From assembly GCF_024346375.1 (NCBI RefSeq), contig NZ_JAGQCV010000001.1, positions 1 through 64,000 on the forward strand: a DNA stretch of 64,000 nucleotides, read 5' to 3'. Source of the DNA: Synechococcus sp. ATX 2A4. Its GTDB lineage: Bacteria; Cyanobacteriota; Cyanobacteriia; PCC-6307; Cyanobiaceae. Below the pieces are notes generated by a model that was not told the DNA's origin, did no database searches, and saw only the letters and a list, made by a program, of their open reading frames with translations. Positions within the stretch are counted from its first letter, which is position 1; every line of letters starts with the position of its first letter. Of this stretch, positions 24,738-34,481 are shown piece after piece. The position numbers were made by a program, and so were the translations under genes.

Positions 24738-25186
24738 GCGCAGCCCTGCTGGATGTGAACGTGGTGATCGCCCTGCTCGACGGGCGCCATGTGCACCATG
24801 AGCAGGCCCATGGCTGGTTTGCCGCGTCCCAGGCAGCGGGCTGGGCCACCTGCCCGCTCACCCAGAACGCGGTGCTGCGCATCCTCGGCCAGCCCCGTTA
24901 CCCCAACAGCCCGGGGCCACCGGCGGTGGTGGCGCCCCTGATGCAGGAGCTGATCCGCCATCCACGCCACCACTTCTGGCCCGATGCCATCAGCCTGCTC
25001 GCCGCGCCAGGGGGCGACGCACCGCTGGTGGACGCCACCCAGCTGCTGGAGGCGGGGCACCTCACCGACACCTACCTCCTGGCGCTGGCGGTGCACCATG
25101 GAGGCACGTTGGTGAGCTTCGATCGCCGCCTGGGCTGCGGGGCCGTGGCCGGCGGCAGCCAAGCCCTGCGCCTGATCGCCACCTGA
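24734..25186 (+). CDS. VapC-like PIN domain toxin ribonuclease
   Basis: 150 residues, GTG start. The PIN acidic residues are visible as [35 protein letters not shown] and SFDRRLG. PIN toxins cleave RNA, often tRNA or rRNA, when free of antitoxin. Its stop overlaps the start of pdxH by 1 bp, so the housekeeping gene may be co-transcribed. Confidence 0.88.
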   Translation: MSAALLDVNVVIALLDGRHVHHEQAHGWFAASQAAGWATCPLTQNAVLRILGQPRYPNSPGPPAVVAPLMQELIRHPRHHFWPDAISLLAAPGGDAPLVDATQLLEAGHLTDTYLLALAVHHGGTLVSFDRRLGCGAVAGGSQALRLIAT

Positions 25187-25839
25187 TGCCCGCCACTTCC
25201 CCCGATCCCGCCCCGCTGCGCCGCCACTACCAGCAGGCCGCCCTGCGCCGGGCCGATCTGGCGGACGATCCGGTGGCGCAATTCCGCCATTGGTTTGAGC
25301 AGGCGGTGGCAGCGGAGCTGACGGAACCCAACGCCATGGTGCTGGGCACCAGCGATGGTGTGCGTCCCAGCGCCCGCACCGTGCTGCTCAAGGCGTTTGA
25401 TGCGCGCGGCTTTGTGTTCTTCACCCACTACGACAGCCGCAAGGCCACCGAGATCGCCGCCCACCCCCAGGTGAGCCTGCTGTTTCCCTGGTACGGGCTG
25501 GAGCGGCAGGTGATGGTCCTGGGCCGGGCCGAGCGGATCAGCACGGCCGATTCGCTCGCCTATTTCCTCTCACGGCCGCTTGGCAGCCGGTTGGGGGCGT
25601 GGGTGTCGCAGCAGAGCGCCGTGATCAGCTCGCGCTCGCTGCTGGAAGCGCAATGGGAGGCGATGGCGCGCCGCTTCGCCGGTGGTGAGGTGCCGTTGCC
25701 GCCGGCCTGGGGCGGCCTGCGGGTGGTGCCGGCCGAGTTCGAGTTCTGGCAGGGGCGGCCCAACCGGCTGCATGATCGCTTTCGCTACCGGCGGGCGGGG
25801 GAAGGCAGCGCCTGGCGGATCGAGCGACTGGCGCCCTGA
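25186..25839 (+). CDS. pdxH: Pyridoxamine 5'-phosphate oxidase
   Basis: 217 residues. PdxH oxidises pyridoxamine or pyridoxine phosphate to pyridoxal phosphate using FMN and O2. Conserved parts include [43 protein letters not shown] and the C-terminal [14 protein letters not shown] and WRIERLAP. The length is normal. Cytosolic. The placement directly behind vapC is unusual but the gene looks intact. Confidence 0.95.
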   Translation: MPATSPDPAPLRRHYQQAALRRADLADDPVAQFRHWFEQAVAAELTEPNAMVLGTSDGVRPSARTVLLKAFDARGFVFFTHYDSRKATEIAAHPQVSLLFPWYGLERQVMVLGRAERISTADSLAYFLSRPLGSRLGAWVSQQSAVISSRSLLEAQWEAMARRFAGGEVPLPPAWGGLRVVPAEFEFWQGRPNRLHDRFRYRRAGEGSAWRIERLAP

Positions 25840-25969
25840 ACCGAGCCGCCTCGCTCAGCGCCGTGAGCTCCAGCCCCGGCCCAGCACTCACGTTTCGTGA
25901 TCAGCAAGGCCGCTGGCGATTCACGGCGCCCGATCGTGGCCATGGTGCAGAAGACCCCGCCCCGGTTCG

Positions 25970-26452
25970 ATGCCCTTCACACTCAACTTCGTTCACCCCG
26001 TACTGATGTGGGGGTTGCTGGGTCTGATGCTCTATTCGGGCTATCTCGGCTTCAAGGCCAGCTTGATCCGCAAGGCCAGCCCCGACGAGCGCAAGGCCAT
26101 GCTGCTGGAGCATTACGGCGCGCGCCATGCCCGGCTTGGCCCCGTGATCCTGGCGGTCACCCTGCTCGGCGCCGTCGGTGGCATGGGTGTCACCTTTCTC
26201 AAGCACGGCAAGCTGCTGATCGGGCCGCACCTGTTCGTGGGTCTTGGTGTGGCCGCACTGGTGATCATCACCGCCTCGCTCGGCCCCTCGCTGCAGAAAG
26301 GTAAAGATTGGGCCCGCACCCTGCACGTCACCACCAACGGCCTCGTGCTCACCCTGTTCGGTTGGCAGGCGATCAGCGGCGTCGCCATCGTGCAGAAGCT
26401 GCTCACGTCCGCGCCCGCGCTCACGCCCGCCATTGCCCCTGCAATGGGCTGA
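25970..26452 (+). CDS. DUF4079 membrane protein
   Basis: 160 residues with four hydrophobic segments. Sequence features are FVHPVLMWGLLGLMLYSGYL, a polar loop with HYGARHARLG, and HVTTNGLVLTLFGWQAISG. The conserved His residues in the membrane segments resemble a b-type-cytochrome-like arrangement known in DUF4079 proteins of cyanobacteria and plastids. Function unknown. It abuts the exported rhodanese gene. Confidence 0.8.
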   Translation: MPFTLNFVHPVLMWGLLGLMLYSGYLGFKASLIRKASPDERKAMLLEHYGARHARLGPVILAVTLLGAVGGMGVTFLKHGKLLIGPHLFVGLGVAALVIITASLGPSLQKGKDWARTLHVTTNGLVLTLFGWQAISGVAIVQKLLTSAPALTPAIAPAMG

Positions 26453-26994
26453 TGGCACTGCTTCGTTCCACTGCGCGGCAAGCGCCTGCACTGCGGACCA
26501 CTGTGCTGCGGACCATTTGGCAGCCGTTGGTGGCCTGGCTGGCGGGGCTCAGCCTCGCCGTCTGCCTGCTGCTGGGACCGGGCGCTGCGGCAGCTGCCAC
26601 TGGGGCAGCGGGGCCTGCAGCCGCCGGCGCCTTGACACCGGTGGAGCTGGCCGTGGACCAGTTCCTTGATGCCCTGCCCGCCGATGTGCTGGCCATCGGT
26701 TCGGTGCCGGCCTTGAAGGCGCGGATCGCCAGCGGGAACCCCCTGCTGGTGGATCTGCGCAGCCCCGCCGATTTCCGCCGGGGCCACATCCCTGCCGCCA
26801 TCAACCTGCCGCTCCAGGACCTCGTCCACCAGCTCGAGGCCCTTCCCCGCGATCGCGACGTGGTGCTCTACTGCACCAGCGGTTACCGCTCGGCGCTCGG
26901 CGTGATGGCCCTGCACCTGCACGGCTACGAGCGCGTACGGGGCTTCGCGCCGGGCTTTGCCGGCTGGACGGCAGCAGGCCAGCCGGTGGCCTAA
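26452..26994 (+). CDS. Exported rhodanese-like protein
   Basis: 180 residues from ATG 26452, with a long hydrophobic N-terminal signal (residues about 20-45, AAAA end). The single rhodanese domain has LLVDLRSPADFRRGHIPAAI and the active loop YCTSGYRS, with the catalytic Cys. It could transfer sulfur outside the cytoplasm. The nearby SQR-like gene (27759) makes a role in sulfane sulfur handling plausible. Confidence 0.8.
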   Translation: MALLRSTARQAPALRTTVLRTIWQPLVAWLAGLSLAVCLLLGPGAAAAATGAAGPAAAGALTPVELAVDQFLDALPADVLAIGSVPALKARIASGNPLLVDLRSPADFRRGHIPAAINLPLQDLVHQLEALPRDRDVVLYCTSGYRSALGVMALHLHGYERVRGFAPGFAGWTAAGQPVA

Positions 26995-27548
26995 GCGGCG
27001 CCGCCGCGCGGCACCGATCCCATGGCATGCAGGGTCATCGCCTGATCGGGCGTGAGATCGAAGCCGATTTCGCCAGCGCCGGTGGGCACCGTGAGATGGA
27101 GCGGCAGCGCTTCACTCGGGCGGGGGAGCAGGGCATCGAGATCGAACTGGGCCGATCCGGCCGGCCCCGCGGCCTCCCCTTTCTGCACCAGCTCTTCGCT
27201 GCGGTTGGGCAGGCTCCATTCCTGGCCGAGCGAATCGCTCAACACCAGCTGGCGGGTGTGATTGAGGCTCGTCTTGCCGTCCACCGCATTGAGGCGGAGG
27301 CGCAGGCCGGAGGGGTACTCCGCAAACGGCTGCTCAAACACCTTGGCGGCCAGGCGGTGGCCGGCCCCGTCGCTGAGCGACCAGCTCTCTTCCGCCTGCG
27401 CCGGCGTGCCGCCCAGCAGCACGCCCATCAGCAAGGCCAGCAGCACGAGCGGCAGCAGAGCAAACGGCCCAGGCGCTTGGGCTGGCCCTGTCGGCGTGCT
27501 GGGGCCTGCCTGTTCCGAAGGGGCCGGCAGTCGATGGAAGAAGGGCAT
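26991..27548 (-). CDS. DUF3122 family exported protein
   Basis: 185 residues. The N-terminal signal (LLPLVLLALLMGVLLGG ... AQA) is followed by WSLSDGAGHRLAAKVFEQPF, NHTRQLVLSD and [10 protein letters not shown]. It is a paralogue of the gene at 615-1223, sharing the SDxAG and LPNRSEELV motifs. It converges with the rhodanese gene (4-bp overlap). Function unknown. Confidence 0.8.
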   Translation of the reverse strand: MPFFHRLPAPSEQAGPSTPTGPAQAPGPFALLPLVLLALLMGVLLGGTPAQAEESWSLSDGAGHRLAAKVFEQPFAEYPSGLRLRLNAVDGKTSLNHTRQLVLSDSLGQEWSLPNRSEELVQKGEAAGPAGSAQFDLDALLPRPSEALPLHLTVPTGAGEIGFDLTPDQAMTLHAMGSVPRGGAA

Positions 27549-27758
27549 GGTGGCGCATAAGCAATGACTTCATAACGCTAGCGAGATGTCTGAGACGTGG
27601 CCGCAGGCCGCCCTTTCCCATCCGATCTCTGGCCGCTTCCCAGCCGATCCACCGCGCCACCAGCTGGCGCTTCATGGGCCTGAACGCGTCGGTTCGTGTG
27701 CGATCTGGACTGGCCCGTGCTGGCCTGGCTAGGGATAGGCCAACGCCGGTGGATCCCA

Positions 27759-29048
27759 GTGGCAGAACCCAGCAGCGAGCGCCACCACCGGGTGCTGATC
27801 GTGGGCGGTGGTGCCGGCGGGATCACCGTGGCGGCCCAGCTGCTGCGGGCCCGGCCTGGCCTGGATGTGGCGATCCTCGAGCCCGCCACCGTTCACGACT
27901 ACCAGTCCGGCTGGATCCCCGCCGGCGCCGGCCTGCTGCCGCTCGCCTCCACCCACCGCCCCGAAGCCAGCGTGATCCCGCCGGGGGCCTGCTGGATCCA
28001 GAGCAGCGCCGCCCGCTTCGAGCCCGAGGCCCAGCGGGTGATCACGGCTGCCGGGGAGGTGCTCCGCTACGACGCGCTGGTGGTGGCGATCGGGCTCCAG
28101 CTCGACTGGGGCCGCATCAAGGGCCTGCCGGAGGCGCTCGGCCAGCACGGCATCGTCAGCACCTATTCCCGCGATCACATCACCGCCACCTGGGCGGCGA
28201 TCCGCGGCTTCCAGGGGGGAACCGCCCTGTTCACCCATCCCGCCACACCGATCAAGTGCGGCGGCGCGCCCCAGAAGGTGAGGTACCTCGCCGACGACGT
28301 GTTTCAGGCCAGCAGCGGCGTGGGCGTCAACACCCAGGTGATCTTCTGCACCGCCATGGCGAAGCTCTATCCAGTGGAGGCCTACAACACCACGGTGGAG
28401 CAGATCGTGGCGCGCCGTCACATCGACGCCCGCACGCTCCACAACCTGATCGACGTGCGGGCCACCGAGCAGGTGGCGGTGTTCGAAGTGAGTGAGCCCG
28501 GCGGCGAGCCCCGCCACGAGGAGATCCGCTTCGATCTGCTGCATGTGGTGCCGCCGATGGCGGCGCCGGATGTGGTGGCCAGCAGCCCCTTGGCGATCAC
28601 CGGGCCCGGCGGCTGGGTGGAGGTGCACAAGCTCACCTGCCAGCACAAGCGCTACGCCGATGTGTTCGCGCTCGGCGATGTCAGCTCGCTGCCCACCGCC
28701 AAAAGCCTCGCCGCCGTGCGCGGCCAGGCGCCGGTGCTGGTGGCCAACCTGCTGGCCCGGCTCGATGGCCGCGCGCTGCTGGCCCACTACGACGGCTACA
28801 CCGCCTGCCCGTTGATCACCAGCTTCCACAGCGTGGTGATGGCCGAATTCGACTACACCCTCCAGCCGGTGAGTTCCTTCCTGGTGGATCCCACCAAGGA
28901 GCGCTGGAGCATGTTCCTGGTGGAAACGCGGATCTTTCCCTGGGTGTACTGGCACCGGGTGCTGAAGGGCCGCCTGCACGAAAGCCGCTTCCTCAAACCG
29001 TTCGCGCCGCTGGTGCGGGCGCTGGGGCTGGCGCGCCGGGAGCCGTAG
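27759..29048 (+). CDS. Sulfide:quinone oxidoreductase-like flavoprotein (type II)
   Basis: 429 residues from GTG 27759, just before the FAD-binding RVLIVGGGAGGITVAAQLL; a GTG at 27696 would add 21 residues. The three regions that hold redox Cys in type II SQR are TPIKCGGAPQKV, VIFCTAMAKLYPV and LTCQHKRYADVFALGD. SQR oxidises sulfide to sulfane sulfur and feeds electrons to quinone at the membrane. Cyanobacterial SQR allows sulfide tolerance or detoxification. Assignment to SQR and not to a related NDH-2-like enzyme rests on the conserved Cys and the CGGAPQK motif. Confidence 0.82.
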   Translation: MAEPSSERHHRVLIVGGGAGGITVAAQLLRARPGLDVAILEPATVHDYQSGWIPAGAGLLPLASTHRPEASVIPPGACWIQSSAARFEPEAQRVITAAGEVLRYDALVVAIGLQLDWGRIKGLPEALGQHGIVSTYSRDHITATWAAIRGFQGGTALFTHPATPIKCGGAPQKVRYLADDVFQASSGVGVNTQVIFCTAMAKLYPVEAYNTTVEQIVARRHIDARTLHNLIDVRATEQVAVFEVSEPGGEPRHEEIRFDLLHVVPPMAAPDVVASSPLAITGPGGWVEVHKLTCQHKRYADVFALGDVSSLPTAKSLAAVRGQAPVLVANLLARLDGRALLAHYDGYTACPLITSFHSVVMAEFDYTLQPVSSFLVDPTKERWSMFLVETRIFPWVYWHRVLKGRLHESRFLKPFAPLVRALGLARREP

Positions 29049-29075
29049 GCGCCTGCCCCTGCCTACCTTGGCCCC

Positions 29076-30251
29076 ATGCGTCTGCTGCACACCTCCGACT
29101 GGCACCTGGGCCGCAGCTTTCACGGCGTTTCGCTGCTGGACGAGCAGGCGGCGGCGATCGCGCGGATCGTGGCGCTCGCCTCTGAGCACCAGGTGGAGGC
29201 GGTGCTGATCGCCGGCGACCTCTACGACCGCGCCATTCCCCCCGCCGAAGCGGTGGCGCTCTTCAATGACGCCCTCGCCCGGCTGAGCGCCGGTGGCACG
29301 GCGGTGGTGGCCATCGCCGGCAACCATGATTCCCATGTGCGGGTGTCGGTGTACGACCCCTTGCTCTGCGCCTTCAAGGTGACGGTGCGGGGCGATGTGC
29401 GCCGCGCCCAGGAGCCGGTGCTGGTGCACCCCAAAGGCGGCGGCGCGCCGGTGGCGATCTACCCCCTGCCCTACCTGGAGCCATCGGTGGACGGCCCCGC
29501 CCTCTCGGGGGCACCCGGCCGCCTGCGCCATGAGGAGGTCACCCGCCTGGCCCTCGCCCGCCTGCGCGCCGACCTGAGCGCGCGGCCCGGCCACCGCGCC
29601 GTGCTGGTGGCCCACACCTTCGTGGCCGGTGGCGCCAGCTGTGAGTCGGAGCGGGAGCTCACCGTGGGCAACGTGGACCGGGTCAGCGTGGAGGCCTTCG
29701 CCGGCTTCGACTACGTGGCCCTCGGCCACCTGCACCGCTCCCAGCAGCTCGATGGCCCCCGGGTGGCCTATTCCGGCACACCCCTGCCCTATTCCTTCTC
29801 CGAACAGGACCACATCAAATCGGTGCGGATCGTGGAACTGGCCGCCAGCCCCGGCGCACCGGAACCGGCAGCCGTGCAGGTGATTCCGCTGCAGGTGGGC
29901 CGGCCGCTCTGCACCCTGCGCGGCCCGATCGAAGCGCTCTGCAGTGATCCCGCCCACGCCGCCGCCGAGCCCGCCCGGGTGCGGGCGATCCTCACCGACG
30001 ACGCCCTGCCGCTGCAGGCCATGGCCCGCCTGCGCGCCCGCTTCCCCTACATCGCCGAGCTGCGCCACGAGCCGCCGCAGCGGGCCCACGCCAGCGGCGA
30101 TGAACGGCGCCGCCAGGTGCGGCAGGCCAGCTCGCCCCTTGCCCTCACCACCGATTTCTTCAACGACCAGCAGGGCCGGCCGCCCAGCACTGCCGAGGCG
30201 GAACTGCTGGAGGCCGCCCTGGCGCAGGCGCTGCGGGGAGGGGAGCGGTGA
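29076..30251 (+). CDS. sbcD: Exonuclease SbcCD subunit D
   Basis: 391 residues. Mre11-type phosphoesterase: RLLHTSDWHLGRS, IAGDLYDRAIPP, IAGNHDSH, LVAHTFVAGG and ALGHLHRSQ hold the metal-binding Asp, His and Asn residues. With SbcC it opens hairpins and cleaves DNA ends, helping replication across inverted repeats. It overlaps sbcC by 4 bp. Confidence 0.95.
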   Translation: MRLLHTSDWHLGRSFHGVSLLDEQAAAIARIVALASEHQVEAVLIAGDLYDRAIPPAEAVALFNDALARLSAGGTAVVAIAGNHDSHVRVSVYDPLLCAFKVTVRGDVRRAQEPVLVHPKGGGAPVAIYPLPYLEPSVDGPALSGAPGRLRHEEVTRLALARLRADLSARPGHRAVLVAHTFVAGGASCESERELTVGNVDRVSVEAFAGFDYVALGHLHRSQQLDGPRVAYSGTPLPYSFSEQDHIKSVRIVELAASPGAPEPAAVQVIPLQVGRPLCTLRGPIEALCSDPAHAAAEPARVRAILTDDALPLQAMARLRARFPYIAELRHEPPQRAHASGDERRRQVRQASSPLALTTDFFNDQQGRPPSTAEAELLEAALAQALRGGER

Positions 30252-33200
30252 AGCCGCACCAGCTGTCGATCGAGGCCTTCGGGCCCTACGCCGATCCGGT
30301 GACGATCGATTTCGATGCGCTCGCTGCCGAAGGGTTGTTCCTGATCCATGGCACCACCGGCGCCGGCAAGACCTTCCTGCTCGACGCCCTCTGCTTCGCC
30401 CTTTATGGAGAAGTATCGGGCGATCGCAGCGTCAAGGGGCTGCGCTCCGATCACGCCGCTCCCGGCGCCGTGCCGCGCGTGAGCCTGGCGTTCTCCTGCG
30501 GTGAGGCCCGCTACCGGGTGGAGCGCAGCCCTGCCCACACCGCCGCCAAGGCCCGCGGCCACGGCTTCGTCGACAAGCCACCGCAGGCGCTGCTGATGCG
30601 GCTGGCTGCCAACGGCGCGGAGCAGCCGGTGGCGGCGAAAACCACCGAGGTGAGCCGTGAAGTGGAGCAGCTGGTGGGGCTCAACGCCGCCCAGTTCCGC
30701 CAGGTGATCCTGCTGCCCCAGGGGCGCTTCGCCGAGGTGCTGCGCGCCAAAGCCGACGACCGCGAAGCCCTGCTCAAGACCCTCTTCGACACCGTCCTCT
30801 ACGAACGGGCCGGCTGGTGGCTCGACGACCAGGCCAAGGCGGCGCGCCTGGCCGTTCAGCAGCAACACGATGCCCAGGCCGTGCTGCGCGACCAGGCCGG
30901 CCACGCCTGGCTGCCGTATGCAGAGGCGGCGGAACACGCGGAGGCGGCTGGGTCTGCGGCGCTGGTGGAGGGCCAGGGGCCTGGGGGGTTGGCAGCACCT
31001 GCGGATCAGGCCGGCCTCGATGCGTTGGTGGAGCGGATCGCTGCGGTGGTGGAGGCCAGCGCCGCCGCCCGTCACCAGGCGGGCGAAGCCCTCGAGGCGG
31101 CGCGTGCCACCAGATCCCAGCACGAGGCGCTGGCGGAGCGCTTCGACAGGCGCGCCACCGCTGCCGCCCAGCTCGCCGAACTGGAGGCAAAGCAGCCGCT
31201 GGTGCTCGATTTCCGTCAACGCCTGGCGCGGGCGGAACGGGCCGAAGCGCTGCGCCCCAGCCTGGCGGCCGAGTTGGAGGCACAACAGGCGTTGGCGCAA
31301 CTGGAGCAGGAGATCCGCAGCGGCCTGCTCCATGCCCGGCGGACCCAGGCGCAGGCCCCGGCACTGCCAAGCGCGGTGCAGGCCCTGGATCTCGCCGTGC
31401 TGCCGTCGCCAGAAGCGCTCGGCAGTGCCGGCGCCGATCTGGCGGCCCGGGCCGCCGAGGTGCGGGAACTGGCCAAAAAAGCCCAGGAGGCCACAGGCGC
31501 CAGCCAGGCCGCTGCCGCCGCCAGCCAGCGGGCCGCCGCCGCCGAGGCGCAGGCCACCGAGGCCAGCGCCCGGCTGCAGCAATTGCAGGTGCTGCAGCAG
31601 CAGGAGCTCGCCGCGCTCGCCGAGGCCCGCACCGCCCACGACCAACTCGACGGCTTGCAGCGCGCCGCCCGTGAGGCCACGGCCCAGGCCGCCGCCGCCG
31701 CTGCGATCGCCCCGGCCCAGACCCGGCAGCTGGAGGCGGTGGCCGCCCGCAATGCCGCCGATCAGCGGCTCAATGCCCAGAACGCCGCGCTCAACGCGTT
31801 GCGCCGCCGCCAGATCGAGGGCATGGCGGCGCGTCTCGCCGCTGGCCTGGAGGCCGGTGGCCCCTGCCCGGTGTGCGGCTCCACGGCCCACCCGCAGCCG
31901 GCCCTGCCCTCCGCCGATGCCGTCAGCGACGGCGAGATCCAGGCGGTGGAGCAGCAGCTGGTGGCCGCCAACACGGCGGTGCGGGCCGCCGGTGTGGCCA
32001 TGGCCCAGGCCGAGGCGGCGCTGCAGAGCGTGCTGGAGAAAGCTGGTGCTGGCAGCGATGTGGCCGCCGCTGCGCTGGCCGCAAGCGCCGCCAGCGGGGC
32101 CCTCGCCGCCGCCAGCGCCCAGGCGGCTCGCCGCGCTGCCCTTGAGCAGGGCACCAAGGCACGTGAGCAACAGGGCCAGGCCCTGCAGCAGGCCATCGAA
32201 GCGGCCCGCACGGCGACGGCGCTGGAGCGCAGGGCCCAGCAGGAGGCCAGCGGCCGCGCCGCCGAACTGGTGGCTGCCGTGGCGCAGGAGCTGGGCGCCG
32301 GGCTGGATCCCGCCGCGGTGCTGGCGGCCTTCGCGCCGCTGGAGAGCGCCCTGCGCAATTTGATCGCCGCTGCCGCCAGCCACGCCCGGGCCGTGGCCCG
32401 CCAGGAGCAGGCGGCGCAGCGGCTCGCCGGCGAACTGGCCGCCTCCCCCTTTGGCAGCGCCAGTGAGGCCAGCGCTGCCTTGATTGACGCCGCCAAGCGC
32501 CAGCAGTGGGCGCTGCGGATCGAGGCCTACGACAAGCAGGTGATCGAACTGCAGGGCGCCCTGGCCGCCCCTGACCTGGCCGATGTGCCAGAGCAGCGGC
32601 CCGACACCGCCGCTGCTCTGGCGGCGGAAACCCACGCCGATCAGCTGCGCACCACCGCTGTGGAGCGGCACAGCGAAGCGCGGGGCGCCCAGGCTGAAAT
32701 CCAGCGGCTCACGGCGTTGCACCGGGAGCGGGCCGCCGGCCTGGCGCGGCAGCGGGCCAAAGCGGAGCTGCTCAGCGCCGTGGCCAACCGCTGCCAGGGC
32801 AAGGCGGCGCCCTACATCTCCCTGCAGCGCTGGGTGCTCTCCGCCTACCTGGCCGACATCTGCAGCTTCGCCAACCAGCGGCTGACACTGATGACCTCCG
32901 GCCGCTACCAGCTGCGCCTCACCGATGAGGGGGGCCACGGCGGCCGCCATGCCGGCCTCGGCCTGCGGGTGCTCGATGCCTACACCGGCGAGGAGCGGGA
33001 GGTGAGCAGCCTCTCGGGCGGCGAAACCTTCCAGGCGTCGCTGGCGTTGGCGCTGGGGGTGGCCGACACGGTGCAGGCCCATGCCGGCGGCGTGCCCCTG
33101 GAGGCCCTGTTCATCGATGAAGGCTTCGGCAGCCTCGACCCCGACAACCTGCAACTGGCGATGGACGAACTCGACCGCCTGCGCGCAGGCGGTCGCATGA

Positions 33201-33304
33201 TCGGCCTGATCAGCCACGTGGGCGCCCTGCGCGAGCGCATCCGCGGCGGCATCGAGGTGATCGCCGGCGACCGCGGCTCCACGCTGCGGCAAACCAGTGC
33301 CTAG
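30248..33304 (+). CDS. sbcC: Exonuclease SbcCD subunit C
   Basis: 1018 residues, Rad50/SMC-type. Walker A is HGTTGAGKTFLLDAL near residue 35. Long Ala/Glu/Gln-rich coiled coils are broken by the zinc hook CPVC near residue 540. The C-terminal signature is SSLSGGETFQASLAL and Walker B is LFIDEGFGSLD. The Ala-rich coiled coils explain the long open frame on the opposite strand, which is a shadow. Confidence 0.95.
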   Translation: MKPHQLSIEAFGPYADPVTIDFDALAAEGLFLIHGTTGAGKTFLLDALCFALYGEVSGDRSVKGLRSDHAAPGAVPRVSLAFSCGEARYRVERSPAHTAAKARGHGFVDKPPQALLMRLAANGAEQPVAAKTTEVSREVEQLVGLNAAQFRQVILLPQGRFAEVLRAKADDREALLKTLFDTVLYERAGWWLDDQAKAARLAVQQQHDAQAVLRDQAGHAWLPYAEAAEHAEAAGSAALVEGQGPGGLAAPADQAGLDALVERIAAVVEASAAARHQAGEALEAARATRSQHEALAERFDRRATAAAQLAELEAKQPLVLDFRQRLARAERAEALRPSLAAELEAQQALAQLEQEIRSGLLHARRTQAQAPALPSAVQALDLAVLPSPEALGSAGADLAARAAEVRELAKKAQEATGASQAAAAASQRAAAAEAQATEASARLQQLQVLQQQELAALAEARTAHDQLDGLQRAAREATAQAAAAAAIAPAQTRQLEAVAARNAADQRLNAQNAALNALRRRQIEGMAARLAAGLEAGGPCPVCGSTAHPQPALPSADAVSDGEIQAVEQQLVAANTAVRAAGVAMAQAEAALQSVLEKAGAGSDVAAAALAASAASGALAAASAQAARRAALEQGTKAREQQGQALQQAIEAARTATALERRAQQEASGRAAELVAAVAQELGAGLDPAAVLAAFAPLESALRNLIAAAASHARAVARQEQAAQRLAGELAASPFGSASEASAALIDAAKRQQWALRIEAYDKQVIELQGALAAPDLADVPEQRPDTAAALAAETHADQLRTTAVERHSEARGAQAEIQRLTALHRERAAGLARQRAKAELLSAVANRCQGKAAPYISLQRWVLSAYLADICSFANQRLTLMTSGRYQLRLTDEGGHGGRHAGLGLRVLDAYTGEEREVSSLSGGETFQASLALALGVADTVQAHAGGVPLEALFIDEGFGSLDPDNLQLAMDELDRLRAGGRMIGLISHVGALRERIRGGIEVIAGDRGSTLRQTSA

Positions 33305-33960
33305 AGCAAGCCTCGGTGGCGCACGAACAGCTGCACCATCGCCCAGGAGCCGAGCGTCACTTTGATCGCCACCAGCACATTCAGCAGCGGGATCCAGCTG
33401 CCGCCCGCCAGGCTGCCGAATGCGCCGGGCGGCGGCAGCAGACCGCCCAGGGTGAGCGCGGCCAGCAGCACGAAGGCGATCACCGCCACCTTCTCCCACA
33501 GGTCGGCGCGGTAGTTGCGGTAAAGGCGATCGGAAAGCACCGCCGAGCCGCTGATCAGCGCCAGCCCGATCGCCGTGCCGCCGGCCACCCCCGCGGCAAA
33601 CCCACCGCCGGGGGAAAGATGACCGCGCAAGGCCAGCTCCACACCGATCAGGGCCGCGATCGTGCCGCTCAGCTGGCAGAGCACCACCGAGGGCGCATCA
33701 TCGAGCGCACGCACCGTGGGCTTGGCGGGCTCCCCCGCAAACAGAAACCGCACCCCGATCGACGCCAGCGTGAACACCACCACCTCGGTGACCGTGTCGT
33801 AGAGGCGGGTGTAGAGGATCACGCCCGACACCAGGTTCGGCACGTTCGTCTGCTCGACGAGGGTGTTGATCAGCGGCAACACATCGCCCGCCGGCGGCAG
33901 CGCCGTCGCCAGCGGGGAGAGGCAAAGGGCGGTGGCCGCCACCAGGTAGAGCCAGGTCAT
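33301..33960 (-). CDS. mrpB: Mrp-type Na+/H+ antiporter subunit B
   Basis: 219 residues, about six membrane segments. It contains the MnhB signature LALRGHLSPGGGFAAGV, followed by a helix pair and a C-terminal TM segment. It is the last gene of the minus-strand Mrp operon and its start overlaps the DUF4040 gene by 4 bp. The Mrp complex exchanges cytoplasmic Na+ (or Li+, K+) for H+ and supports pH and salt tolerance; in cyanobacteria it is also linked to bicarbonate uptake via Na+ gradients. Confidence 0.85.
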   Translation of the reverse strand: MTWLYLVAATALCLSPLATALPPAGDVLPLINTLVEQTNVPNLVSGVILYTRLYDTVTEVVVFTLASIGVRFLFAGEPAKPTVRALDDAPSVVLCQLSGTIAALIGVELALRGHLSPGGGFAAGVAGGTAIGLALISGSAVLSDRLYRNYRADLWEKVAVIAFVLLAALTLGGLLPPPGAFGSLAGGSWIPLLNVLVAIKVTLGSWAMVQLFVRHRGLL

Positions 33961-34481
33961 GGGGTTTCGGCCAGTTCGAGGGCGCCGCCGCTCTCCCGCC
34001 AGGAGCGGTACCCATCAAGGGCCTGCAGGCGCTTCAGCACGAGTGGGTTCAGCACCACCAGACGCTGACCAGGTTCCAGGCGGCCATGGCAACTGCTGTT
34101 GGCACTGAGGGCCAACTCTGCAGGTGGCACCAGCCGCAATCGCAGGCCCGCCGGCTCCAGCCAGGTGCGCAGCAGCTGCTGGCAGTGCGGCGAGGGGGGA
34201 TCTTGCTCCACAAACGACAGCCGCAGCGCCATCGACGAGCGCAGCGCCACGGCATAGAGCGTGGTGGAGAGCAGGGTGCCCACCAGCGCTTCGGTGATCG
34301 CCACGTCCGGCGCCCCCAGCAGGGCGTAGAGCAAGGTGGCCACCGACCCAAGGATGCCGCGCAGCACCAGGGTCTGGTAGGGGTTGGTCTGGCTCACCAG
34401 CAACACGGCAGTGAGGGGCAGCAGGGCGGTGATCGGCAGGAGCAGATCCAGTTCCCCCGCCAGGGTCAACGGGAGGCTCAT
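33957..34481 (-). CDS. DUF4040 protein, stand-alone MrpA C-terminal-like domain
   Basis: 174 residues from ATG 34481. Three membrane segments (LLLPITALLPLTAVLLVSQ, VLRGILGSVATLLYALLGA, TEALVGTLLSTTLYAVAL) with the DUF4040 motif APDVAITEALVG, as in the MbhD-like C-terminal part of MrpA. The large NuoL-like half of MrpA is absent from this operon. The C-terminal soluble tail of about 70 residues is specific. Confidence 0.8.
   Translation of the reverse strand: MSLPLTLAGELDLLLPITALLPLTAVLLVSQTNPYQTLVLRGILGSVATLLYALLGAPDVAITEALVGTLLSTTLYAVALRSSMALRLSFVEQDPPSPHCQQLLRTWLEPAGLRLRLVPPAELALSANSSCHGRLEPGQRLVVLNPLVLKRLQALDGYRSWRESGGALELAETP

Noticed and set aside
27729-30089. 786-codon open frame on the minus strand
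   Set aside because: It runs across both the SQR-like gene and sbcD in antisense, and is rich in His/Gly/Arg without motifs.
30047-33499. 1150-codon open frame on the minus strand
   Set aside because: It is the shadow of sbcC in high-GC DNA; SbcC has all its motifs on the plus strand.
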